Below are positions 10,903 to 20,900 of a stretch of 64,000 nucleotides of DNA, one piece after another. Every line of letters begins with the position of its first letter. The first letter of the stretch is position 1. The notes under the pieces were generated by a model. It was not told the origin of the DNA. It saw nothing but the letters and a program-made list of their open reading frames with translations, and searched no databases. The stretch covers positions 1,922,001-1,986,000 of the forward strand of contig CM057064.1 of NCBI GenBank assembly GCA_029945375.1, in the 5' to 3' direction. The position numbers and the translations under genes are program-made. This DNA comes from Agaricus subrufescens (lineage: Eukaryota; Basidiomycota; Agaricomycetes; Agaricales; Agaricaceae).

Positions 10903-12950
10903 ATGGCTATTTCTGGTTCAGGGTCAGAACAAATCTCTTCTGAGACCTGTGGCTCTATTGATGAGACGTCCAGCGATGAGGAACCGCCGATTCCTCGAAC
11001 GGTTCAAAACTGGTGGTTGAACGAGAAATTGGGTTCGGGGTATTCAGGTGAGATCCTAAACCCTCTACTAGTTTTCGCGGAGAATGGCCAACTTGGCTTA
11101 TAGGTGCAATATTCCGAGCAACAAATATCTATACCAGCCAGGTCGTTGCACTTAAATTACAATGGGTAGAGCATCCGTGCCCAACAAACCGGTATGAGCG
11201 AAACCTATATCCTTTGATTCAAGGCGGGAAAGGAATGCCGAAACTCTGGGCCGCTGGTGTGCAAGGCAGTTGGGATTATCTTGCCATCGATCTCCTCGGT
11301 CAGAGTTTGGATAGTATCTACAGGAAGAGCGGGAAGGAGGTGATGAGTCTGGGGAGCGTCTGCTGCATTGCCATGCAAGTGGTGTGTCACTACATAGATG
11401 GTAAAGACAAAAATGTGAGGGCTGATCCTGAATTCCAGATCCAACGACTCGAATTCATGCACACGCGTGGCGTCCTACATCGGGACATTCAACTGGGAAA
11501 TTGTGTTCTTGGATTACCCCCTTACGACAAAGTCATATATATGATCGATTTCGGTTTCTCAAAACGTTATATCGATCCGTATACCAACCGACATATTCCG
11601 AACAGTAATGTGAAGCGGGACTTCATCGGCAACTATTGGTTCAGGTATGTCTCCCTCCTTGGTTCGTTATCAAAGGTTTCATTGTTATCCTAGCTCTGTC
11701 AATGTTCACTGTCGTGGAAAAGGTACGTGAAGTCGTTAGTGAAGGTCGGATTCAAATCAATGTTTCCGCAGTGCCTTCTCGCCGCGACGACCTTGAGGCG
11801 GTTGCGCTTATGCTCATCCATGTTATGACCCCTCGTGGCTTGTCATGGACACGTAATGGTGTTCCAAAAACAAGTCAGGCTCATGACTTGCTCATACGAG
11901 AAAAACGCAATGCGTTACCGGAAGACCTATGTAAGGGGCTCCCTGCTGTCTTCGAAGAATTCTTGCGCTATACAAGGCGATTGAAATTTGACCAATGTCC
12001 AAACTACCGAGAGTGGATTGAACAATTCCGGAAGTTAGCTGTTGATGAAGGGTATTCTTCAAGTGACGATTTTATATGGCCTCCACCATCGCCTGTAGGT
12101 GGTTTGGTTCTCCTCGTTTCTAGAACCAACGATTTTGTCCCAGATTGCCAAACCAAAAACAGCCAATACTCCCCGCCGTTTGCTTCTACCGGCTGTCAAA
12201 TCCGAGGACATGGACGGCATTCTGGGTGGTATTGCTAAACTTGACCTTGGGAACCGACCGGTCCTCGTGAATAACACCAAAATCGTCAACGCGGCCACTC
12301 GGAAGGCTCAGGAGGAGGCCAATGACTCAAAGCTGGATATTAATGACGTGGTTGATACCAGTGGTGCTGATCTGCCCGTCCCCCCTCCGCGACATGTTCA
12401 TCAGAAAGGGCAACAATTGGAGCGGCTTGCTAAGAGTACTGAAGATGCAACAACCAACAAGGAGCTGTCCAAATATGTGTCGGAATTCATCCAAATCATG
12501 CAGTCCAATAGCGGGCGAACCCTAACCCGGCCAGGTTTCCAGTTTCTTGATATGCTGTACAAGCAACTGGATAGCCCTTCACCGGCTATTCGCACAGCCA
12601 TGTAAGTTCACTTATTGGTGACTACCACTGCCTTAACATCAAAGAAGGGCGTCCAGGGCTAAGTCGTTCAATGAGCCAGTACCCGACAAAGAAAAGCAAC
12701 CATCACATATTAAGCTTGGGGTCGTAGCCCGTCTCAGGAGAGAAGTTGGCTCTGCGCGTAGGAACAAGGAGCTCGCGGTAATGGTGGCAGATTTCGCTAG
12801 AGTGACTAATCGCAGCACTGGGCGAACAATAAGCAAGGTAAATGGACGCTATCCATCAACTCCGAAATTAGCATGCTCAACTAGGTTGTAATGCAGGACG
12901 GTTTCGCGTTTCTAGAAGGCCTAGCGGAGCGGCTGAAGGTTCTCAAGTGA
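10903..12950 (+). CDS. CK1-like protein kinase (basidiomycete lineage), with C-terminal extension
   Basis: Ser/Thr-kinase fold of the casein-kinase-1 group. The start MAISGSGSEQ is followed by EKLGSGYSGAIFRATNIYTS (Gly loop; intron 11050-11103), then VVALKLQW (ATP-binding Lys), the catalytic loop HRDIQLGNCVLG, MIDFGFSKRYIDP (DFG), and RDFIGNYWFSSVNVHCRGK after an intron. The C-lobe includes RRDDLEAVALMLIHVM and GLPAVFEEFLRYTRRLKFDQ. An intron near 12094-12141 leads to a helical, charged C-terminal extension of about 230 residues with two repeated segments (NSGRTLTRPGFQFLDML and STGRTISK...DGFAFLEGLA). The catalytic-loop Lys of canonical CK1 (HRDIK) is Gln here. The hAT element sits directly upstream, with its right TSD about 230 bp before the start codon. 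Confidence 0.85.
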
Positions 12951-12981
12951 TGCTGTGAATTTGTATATTAAGCAACTAGAT

Positions 12982-13060
12982 ATGTACAAAAATATAATTC
13001 GAAACCGAGTCTTGAGCTCGAGGCCCGGAACATTTCGATCAGGTTATGGCATTATATTGG
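12982..13060. repeat. Direct repeat of about 80 bp, copy 1
   Basis: ATGTACAAAAATATAATTCG followed by AAAC, GAGCTCGAG, CATTTCGATC and GGTTATGGC. It matches 13613-13692 with scattered substitutions and lies 31 bp after the kinase stop codon. Confidence 0.8.
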
Positions 13061-13351
13061 TTAAATTCAAGAGGCATCTTTACAGGAGGCCAATGAATGA
13101 CAAAGGAAATTGATCCTGCGCCGGCGGCGTGGTTTAACCTCAACCAATGATTCTCACTACTTTCTCAGATATGAGGTTAGTGTAAAAGACAGGCACGGAC
13201 GCCCGTTGCCTATCAGTCTTTTATTACCCTAATTCTAGGTCAAACCTAATAACTAGTTTAATATATGTGTAGGATGGAACGAGAGGAAGGAGGGAACAGA
13301 CACGAGTGAAAGAAGTTGGAACAGAAGTAGAAAAAGACAGATGACGGGTAC

Positions 13352-13600
13352 TGTCACGACCCCTCCCCGAGTGGTTGGTTATAACAATCCGGGGATAGTA
13401 GCTATTGACCGTATTTCAGGGTGGTTGGCTATAATAGCCCGGAAAGTGGAAACCGTTGGCTATGATGATTTCACGACGGAGACTATTGGTTGAATCTCTC
13501 GTCGATGTTGGTTAAATTGCCTCGTCGATATCATCCAGGCGCCGACGCCGCCACCAGTCGAGTGGAGCTGAAATATCCGACATCTTGGGTGATTTTTTAA
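13352..13600. mobile_element. Possible degenerate LTR fragment
   Basis: TGTCACGACCC is a common beginning (or, on the other strand, end) of fungal LTR retrotransposon LTRs. The segment holds internal short repeats and no ORF. There is no matching partner LTR and no target duplication, so the call is tentative. Confidence 0.3.
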
Positions 13601-13612
13601 TTCTTATTTGGA

Positions 13613-13692
13613 CATGTACAAAAATATAATTCGAAACTAGGTCTCGAGCTCGAGAGCCGAGGCATTTCGATCGGGGTTATGGCCTGATATTG
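13613..13692. repeat. Direct repeat of about 80 bp, copy 2
   Basis: Partner of 12982-13060, in the desaturase promoter region just upstream of a TATAAATA sequence at 13702. Confidence 0.8.
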
Positions 13693-13701
13693 GCCATCAG
13701 T

Positions 13702-13709
13702 TATAAATA
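13702..13709 (+). promoter_or_regulatory. TATA-like element upstream of the desaturase gene
   Basis: TATAAATA about 120 bp before the start codon at 13830. Position-based inference. Confidence 0.4.
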
Positions 13710-13829
13710 AGTATATGCTTAGTTGCCCCAACCTGAAAAACGTGCGGCATTGGCCGAATGTGATGTCCCCCATAAATTGACGCGGACCCAGAGCCATCAC
13801 ATTGTTCTTTCTTGTCTTCCTCTTGCACC

Positions 13830-15587
13830 ATGGCTCCCAAACAAAAGGCAGGCGGCTTGACTGTCGAACAGGGTACATTCACCGTCCCGGACGTTAGCAT
13901 CAAGGAATTGTTGGATGCTATCCCGTGAGCTCACCCCAATACACGCTTTCTATGATATACTGAAATATTCGTCAAATAGAGCACGCTGCTTCAAACGCTC
14001 CGCGCTCCGGTCGTCCACCTATATGTGAATATTTCACGCTGTATCACTTCACAAGCGAGCTTACACCACTCTTCTACAGTGTTTGGGATCTTCTTGTCAT
14101 TGGTTGCCTCTACAAGGGTGCCACCTATGTCGACAAGTTCATTGACCCCTCTGTCATTGAGCTTCCTCACCCGTATGCATACCGCCTTGCGCGTTTTGCG
14201 CTCTGGTCCCTGTACGGGTTCTGGGCAGGGTTGTTTGCAACCGGTTTATGGGTCATTGGCCATGAATGCGGGCACCAAGCATTCTCTGAGTCTAAATTCA
14301 TTAACAACACTGTCGGGTGGATTCTCCATTCTGGGTGAGCGCGAAGCGATTCTTTGGGGTGACCAAACCTGTGATTGATTGGTTTATTTTTTTTTTCACA
14401 GCCTTGGAGTACCATACCATGCATGGCGAATCACCCACGGCCAACATCATGCTGCTACAGGACATATGACCAACGACCAGGTTTTCGTTCCCAAATGCCG
14501 TTCTCAACTTGGCCTTCCTCCCTTGGATCCCTCACAAGAAGATGTCTATGGTTCGCAAGTATCCGAAAAAGTAAAGAACGAATTTTGGGAAGCTCTTGGC
14601 GATTCTCCCATTGGCGCTGTCATGACTGCCGCTTCTTACTTTGCATGTGTTTTTTTCTACGTTCCCACGATACATACATTGACAGTGCCCATTGTAGCTT
14701 GGAGGCTGGCCCGCCTATATCACTCTCAATGCCTCAGGTCAAGCGCGCTACCCATCGGGATCAAACCGTGAGTTACAGGCTGTTACCAAAGATACTTTTA
14801 GCCTGACTGTCATTGCAGACTTCAACACTAATGCTATTATGTTCAAATCCCATCAATACTGGCAACTTATTTGGTCTAACATCGGGATAGCCTTCTGGCT
14901 GACTGCTATCGTATCAATGTGCTTCCGCTTTGGTGCTTGGCAAGTCCTCACCGTTTATGGTGTCCCTTATCTCTGGTACGTTATCGGCTTCCGCTATCAC
15001 ACAACCCACCTAACCTAAGTCGTATCTCAGGGTAAACCACTGGCTCGTCTTGATTACCTTCCTCCAACACACCGACCCCCTTCTTCCTCATTACCGTGCC
15101 TCACAATTCACCTTCGCTCGTGGTGCCCTTGCTACACTTGACCGTAACCTTCTCGGTGACCTTGGCAGTATTATGGGTTGGATGGGTGCACATGCTACCC
15201 ATGGTATCTCCGAGACTCATGTCCTCCACCATGTTTCCAGCAAGATCCCCCACTACAATGCGTATGTGCACAATGTTGTTTTGTCAACATGATACTAACA
15301 GAAACACATAGCTGGGAGGCAAGTGCCGCACTGAAAAAATTCCTTCGTTCTCGTGGCATCGTTCTGGAAGGTGCACCCGGTGGTTGGTCTGAAGCTGTTC
15401 GGATTGTCAAACAGTGCAAGGTACGTCCTATTTTTCTGTGGATCTTGAGCTGCTTCTGATGTTGTTCTAGTTTGTTGAGGATGAAGGTGATGTAGTCTTC
15501 TACAAGAATGCTTATGGTGTTGCGAAGATGAGGCCGGCCTTCTCTGATGGTGCCGCTAACGATTCTGGTATCGAGCTCGACAAATAG
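13830..15587 (+). CDS. FAD2: Delta-12 fatty acid (oleate) desaturase
   Basis: ER membrane desaturase that introduces the Delta-12 double bond into oleoyl chains to give linoleate. The spliced protein starts MAPKQKAGGLTVEQGTF and reads AIPARCFKRSALRSSTYIVW into VWDLLVIGCLYKGATYVDKF. All three histidine boxes are present: HECGH, then HAWRITHGQHH, then HVLHHVSSKIPHYNA near the C terminus. Other family signatures are TFLQHTDPLLPHYRA and FTFARGALATLDRNLLGDLG. About six introns interrupt the gene; one near 14652-14699 has a weak donor (GTTTTT). The C terminus is GVAKMRPAFSDGAANDSGIE followed by LDK and stop 15585-15587. Hydrophobic segments flank the His boxes as expected. Confidence 0.95.
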
Positions 15588-15740
15588 ATGTTGTACATGA
15601 TCTGTACATGATTTCATATAATTCTGTCATGGATTAGACGTACCCAGACACGACGTTCGCAATAATATAATGATTACATTACACCCCAGAATCGAAAAAT
15701 AAATAGTGTATCAAATGCAAAAAAGTATAATCATACAGGG

Positions 15741-17219
15741 CTAAGTATTCTCATGAGCAACTCCGTTTCTCATGCTCTCTTGTATCTGTTCCTTCAGAGC
15801 CTCCTCAAACTCACTTACAGTCTTCCCAGCACCCAGTGTGAGCGCTTCGAGTGGCACCATGTTGTGTTGAAACACCGGAATGTTCGATGCGGCAGCGGGA
15901 TGGTCTGCGGACGGGATCACCCTGAATTCAGGCGCAGCGCTGGAGTCTTCAGCGATCGAGTGTAGTTCTTTGTATGTGAAGAGAAGCGAATCTGTGCGCG
16001 ATGAGTACGGATTGAAGTCGATGATGTGTCCTTTTGTCATGTCGCGTGTTAATAGGAAATCAAAGATGTCTGGGAAAATTTTTTTGGGTTTCGTACACCA
16101 CGTTAATGAAAAGAGAGGAGGGCATGAAAAACATTGCTTACAGTCTCGTAGATCCCATTTGTCCTTGATTTCCGCTTCCCAGAATTTGGAGATAGATCCG
16201 AGAATTTTAGATTTAGTTGATTCTTCGACGAGGAATTCGTAATAGTTCATATCGCGTTGTGAGATGCCTGTTCATTTAAAATATGACGTCAGTCATAATG
16301 TCGACGTTTCATGGAGCATTGTTAGGCGTATTCTTGAACTGGAGTGATTATATGCGGGATGAATGGAGTATCATCGCAGGGAAAAGGGAAAGAGAGCGAG
16401 GGAGGGAGATAATCAGGGGTGCATTCACCTATTAGTCGTCCATTCCGTACGAAACATCGGAACTCGCGGTTTCGTTCTATGGGGTACCACTTTCGCAGGA
16501 TAAGTTCAAGTTCATAATCGGGCGGTTCTTCATCGGGCGGAAGGTCGATACAACCACTAAAGACGGTCTTGGCATCTGTATCATGTGTCGCGAAATCTGA
16601 TGACTTGAGAAGGATATAGACGTCCGAAGGAGATGTGCAACGTAGTGGATTGGCATTGAAAAGGACCCAATAAGCATCCTAAAAAGTACGGATCACCAGA
16701 AAAATCAAATTAGCAGTGGGCCCTGGTGGAGACAAAAAAGCCGCACTTTGGGCGAGGAAAAGTTGAGCTTGGGGAATATGCCTTCATATTCTTCCACACA
16801 CTGTCGTATCCGTTGATCGAGGTCTGGAAAAGCCCAGTGCTTCACCCGAAAATCCGAATTTGCATCTGAATAAGTGATGGTAGTTTCGCCCACTTTCAAA
16901 TCTTCTAGCCCACTGTCTGAGTCATCGGAGAGGCGGCTATCCGATGGACTAAAACAGGATTATAATAACAAATATGATTTGTGAATATCCCAATTGGTAG
17001 CATGCAAAATAGGACAGACTTGTCTTCAGCGCCTTTGGGTACGAATATGCCATCTGAGGTGAGATACTCTTGAAATCCCGCAGGCACTGGCCGAATGATA
17101 GTGCTTTTGATGGTGTGCTTGAGAAAGGTGGGGTACCAGTTAGAGAACTGGAAGGAGAGGATATACGAGTGGGTCTGCGGTGGGAACCAGGCAGGGTTGT
17201 CGCGTAGAGAGATGGACAT
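15741..17219 (-). CDS. CDC123: Cell division cycle protein 123 (D123 family), eIF2 assembly factor
   Basis: ATP-grasp-like chaperone that promotes eIF2 gamma-alpha assembly and so translation initiation and cell-cycle entry. The start is MSISLRDNPAWFPPQTHSYI at 17219. Recognisable D123 segments are WYPTFLKHTIKSTIIRPVP and YLTSDGIFVPKG, EGIFPKLNFSSPK followed after an intron by DAYWVLFNANPLRCTSPSDV, REFRCFVRNGRLIGISQRDM and NYYEFLVEES, then KGHIIDFNPYSSRTDSLLF (the FDVYI/IDFNP region). The last exon (15741 onward) ends in a weakly conserved tail with FEEALKEQIQESM. Four or more introns. The start lies 265 bp from the 3' end of ERG26 on the same strand. Confidence 0.92.
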
Positions 17220-17483
17220 CTGGCTGGATGTTGGGTGGTGTCAAGAAAATGGATGGGGTGGAATGATGAATTCTGTTCGTCCCCCCTGGCTCTGATTTCT
17301 TAGAATGCGTTTCGGGATATAAATAGACCCCAATCAGGGCCAGATCAACCATATCTGTATTAGCGAATTCCAGCTGCATACACTACGTCCATAGGCCTAT
17401 CTTAACTTAGTCTAATGTTTCTGTGTGTGATTTCCCTGCTGGTATTCTTCATACCACCACTGCTCGCCGAATCAGTGCCGAAT

Positions 17484-18933
17484 TCAGTCAACGCCCGAGA
17501 GACAACTTACCCGAACCATGCGCTCAATCCCTTCATCCAGACCCACATCGGGCTCATAGCCAAGGATACGTCGCGCTTTTTCTACATTATGCCACCGTGT
17601 GGCACAACTAAAGCTGACTTTAAATCTCGTGAAGGCGGGTTCTTTCCCGGTGAGTTTTCCATAAAGCTCGGCTCCACTGGCAGCGAGAAGTCCGAGATCT
17701 TTGGATAGCTTGAACACATTTTTCGGCTTTCGGTGACCTGGGAAGTATGCATCCAAGTGGTGCCAAACTCTCCGTGGAAAGTCCCAGAAATAACATGGTT
17801 CTCCATTGGTAATGAAGAATGCTTGGCCGGCAACCTGCAGAGGGTTGAGTTGAGGGTTGCGAAGTTTGGCCATCACTAGGGATACGGCTGAAAATTGGTC
17901 GAAACGGGTGCGAATAATTGGCTTGTCCGGTGATCCCTCATTTTCATCATTAAAGGCGGCTTCAATTTCTCGGGCGTTGGGCGGCAGCTCAACGTAGGGA
18001 CCTAAGGGGCGTGCTTCACTTGTGGGTGTGCGGCGTTTGCCTGATGTTGCAGTGACAAAAGTCAAGGGGGCAGTCATGATCTTTTCTTCCTCTGTTGTAA
18101 AATGGGGTACGTCTTCAGCTATCAGCGCATCTTCCTTACTCTCGCATAGGGGTAGTGCGGGCGCCGGGAGGTCGAGTTTGTCGGCAGCGAGAAGATGAGC
18201 TTTGGCGACGTTCCCTACATACGTCCAATCGAAAAGATTTGTGTTGTCACCAATTTGGAAGTGGGTCTGATTGCCTTCGTACACTTTATACATCCCCGAC
18301 ATGACCTGCCGGTCACCGGGCCTAGGAAAATATTCGGTAAAAAGAAGTGTCACGTAGGATAGCAACTGACCCAAAAATCCCCGCGGGTCTCAGGGCAACG
18401 GTCAGGAGGCCATCCTTTCCATTGGCCTCAAGGACGACCTGTTCGGCTTTGGCCTTGGAGTCGTTATAAGCATCGAGGGGAACGTCGGGATAAGGCAGCC
18501 GTTCGTCAACATTGGCAAGGTCATTGCCATTGAAAACGACACCCGCAGAGCTAGTGAAGACGAGTTTGCGTACACCAGTGGATACTGCAGCAGCTATCAC
18601 TGCCTTGGTCCCCTCTACATTAACTTTGAAGTAGAGTGCCTCGTTCTTCGAGCCTGCGGGTGGAGAAGCAGTGTGAATAATACAAGTCGTGCCGCTCTAA
18701 ACACAGTCAGCAGCGACAGCGGAGGACAGGTAATGGCAACATGCCTTTCTGAGGGCATTAGCGACCTCGTCGACATTTGTGATGTCGCCAGAATAGAACG
18801 GGACATCGAAATGCCGCTGGACTATGTCGAAGGAGGCCACCACATCCCCTCTGTCCAGAAGCTGCTGGACGATGTGGCGACCGAGAAAGCCGCTGCCGCC
18901 AATGACCAGGTAGGAGTCCTTCGTCTCGGCCAT
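17484..18933 (-). CDS. ERG26: Sterol-4-alpha-carboxylate 3-dehydrogenase (decarboxylating)
   Basis: NAD(P)-dependent 3beta-HSD/SDR enzyme of the sterol C-4 demethylation complex at the ER. The start is MAETKDSYLVIGGSGFLG (Rossmann GGSGFLG) at 18933. Exon 2 reads SGTTCIIHTASPPAGSKNE, VNVEGTKAV, VFTSSAGVVFNG, then the catalytic Tyr-Lys pair in YNDSKAKAE and LRPAGIFGPGDRQVM. FDWTYVGNVAKAHLLAA and ITNGEPCYFWDFPRRVW follow, as in fungal Erg26. The C terminus RWHNVEKARRILGYEPDVGL ends at 17484. The first intron (18697-18744) uses a GC donor (AAG|GCATGT). An insert of about 70 residues after AADKLDLPAP is Thr/Pro-rich. The gene is divergent from the Borealin-like gene, with 112 bp between start codons. 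Confidence 0.95.
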
Positions 18934-19045
18934 GAAAGGCAGAAATGAGCCGAGTGGGACGACAACCTGGCGGCAAATTGGTGGAGAGCGGCCACGTGAC
19001 CGGACAGGGGACGCGTTGAGATTGAAACGCCTCAGCCCCATCGCC
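18934..19045. promoter_or_regulatory. Compact bidirectional promoter between ERG26 and the Borealin-like gene
   Basis: Only 112 bp separate two divergent start codons, so both genes must share this control region. The segment is GC-rich with no TATA-like sequence. Confidence 0.6.
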
Positions 19046-20583
19046 ATGGACTTCCCGAGACGCAGGTATGCCGACGACGAGAAGCGCCAGCTCATCGCAA
19101 ACCTCGACATCGAAGGTCTTTCCTCTCTTTCTTCCCCGCTTCTTCCCCTGACCTCCGCCCGCAGTCGCCCACCGCACACGTCAATTCGAATCCTTCCTCG
19201 CCGACCACCTCGAGAACTTTACCATCCACCAGGAAGGCCAGATCTCCCGCATACCCAAGCAGGTTCGGTCTATGACCATGCGGGAATTCGGAGAAAAGTA
19301 CCAGGGCAATATCCAAGCTGCTTTGCGGGGCTATCAGAGAGAAAGGCTCGTGGCTGCAGGTGCTGATGCCGACTTTGGAGAGATAGACAAGAGCATGCGG
19401 AAACGAAAGTGGGTAGAAGGTGTCGAGGCCGAGATGGAGAAGAATAGTAGCAAGGATGGGGAGAATCCCCGAGCCGCAAAGACTGGTGTGTGCCAAATGT
19501 TCTCGCTTCCTCCACATCTAATCTTCCTCGTCCAGCTCGGACAGCGGCCCCTTCACCTTCACCAAAGAAACTTGCCGGGCCCTCGAAAGCGCCCGCTAGT
19601 GCACAACGCAAGCGGCTGGTTTCGGCAACAAACAAATTTCCTCTGAGATCAGGCGTATGTTGTCCTTGTCTTCGCAGAATCTGTCTGAGATCTGAGCCCT
19701 CATTCAGTTGCCCAAGGTGCCCCCGTCTCCAAGTCCCGCAAAATCAAAACCACTCTTTAGTATATATTCCTCTTCAAACTCTCGACCTCCATCTCGACCT
19801 CCATCCCCCACAAAACCTAACCCAGCAGGAAAATCAACAACAGCCCACCAGCCCAACCGTGTGCCCTCAAGCTCAAGCTTCAATCCTTCTCTACCCCCCA
19901 AAACTCCGAAATTTCCCAACAACACACTCACTACCGGAAACGATCCACTTGCGGCACGGCTACCCAGAAGAGACGAGAGTATGCTGAGTATGAATGGTTC
20001 ACCTATCGCGAACCCCTACCAGTTTGGATTGGGTTGGTTCAAGAGCATGGAACTTGCAGAAGCAGATAACATTTCGTCAGGCTCCGAGGGTTCACAGTCC
20101 ACTCAGCCTGGGTCTCAAGTGACGAGCGCTAGGTCATCAAAGGGCAGTATTGTCGTACGGAGAGATCCGTCAGTGGTTTTTCCACCTGGACTCAACGGCC
20201 ACCTTTCCCAAACCAACATTCACGCCTCCACCTCTTCATCTTCAGAATTTCCTTCGTCCTCCAACTCGCGCAATCCCACTTCATCAATACCTCAAAGCGC
20301 ATCAAACAGCTCACTATATCCTGTTGCTCGGCTACCTACATCACACCCATCATATAAAGCACCTTCAAGGGAACAACAAACACCCCAGCCTATTGTGAGG
20401 ACGCTCTCGGCCCTCGTGGCCATACCCACCAAGGATGGCCATATGTTAGAATTTGACCCTCTACAAGCATCTCCTGGATCGATTGATGCTTTACATGGAA
20501 TCTCTGACAGCGCCAAGAAACAAGCTAAACAGGAGATGAGCAGATTAGTGCAAACTGCCGTAGACAAATGGAAGATTAAATGA
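19046..20583 (+). CDS. Borealin/Nbl1-like chromosomal passenger complex subunit
   Basis: The N-terminal domain matches Nbl1/Borealin: MDFPRRRYADDEKRQLIANL, then after an intron VAHRTRQFESFLADHLENFT and IPKQVRSMTMREFGEKYQGN, then IQAALRGYQRERLV. This helical domain forms the three-helix bundle with survivin/Bir1 and INCENP. The rest, about 330 residues, is Ser/Pro-rich and likely disordered, with one better-ordered stretch near the C terminus (VRTLSALVAIPTKDGHMLEF ... MSRLVQTAVDKWKIK) that may be the C-terminal Borealin dimer-like region. Introns lie at about 19113-19163, 19484-19535 and 19654-19708. A centromere/mitosis role is inferred from family; MPS1 in this window acts in the same process but lies 30 kb away. 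Confidence 0.8.
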
Positions 20584-20900
20584 GGCCAAAATCAAATTAT
20601 TATTTTCGCCTCCTGTGTCTTTCGTCTATTTTTTGATCTTTCGCATTTCATCTAGGTACCACACGGACATGTTCTTCTTCTTCACGATCATCCCGTCATT
20701 TCTTTTGTGCTCGTGCCATTACTCGGTTTTTGTTTATACCCAAAAGTTTTGGTCCTTGGTTTTTTTTTCACGGCTTTATAAGCGACAAGTTGACCTTCGT
20801 CCTTTCTTGCTCTTGTAACAATTACCACCCGAACCACTGCATTTGGGCATCATGTAATTTATACAGTAACCCGTGTAATACGATCACCAATGCTTTACCT
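20584..20900. other. Convergent 3' flanks of the Borealin-like gene and POP1
   Basis: AT-rich, T-tract-rich sequence with no coding signal. Confidence 0.6.

Larger units (their letters stand above)
12951..13829. other. Repeat-rich spacer between kinase and desaturase genes
   Basis: No coding potential recognised. It contains a pair of about 80-bp direct repeats (12982-13060 and 13613-13692) and, from 13352, an LTR-like start TGTCACGACCCCTCCCC followed by several degenerate GTTGG-containing repeats (GGTTGGTTATAA, GGTTGGCTATAA, CGTTGGCTATGA). This looks like remnants of a retroelement LTR; I could not find a matching LTR end with a 5-bp duplication. Confidence 0.45.

Noticed and set aside
17415..17708. 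Plus-strand ORF with signal-peptide-like start (MFLCVISLLVFFIPPLLAES)
   Set aside because: It lies antisense to the ERG26 C-terminal exon, whose coding is well supported; there is no splice or family support.
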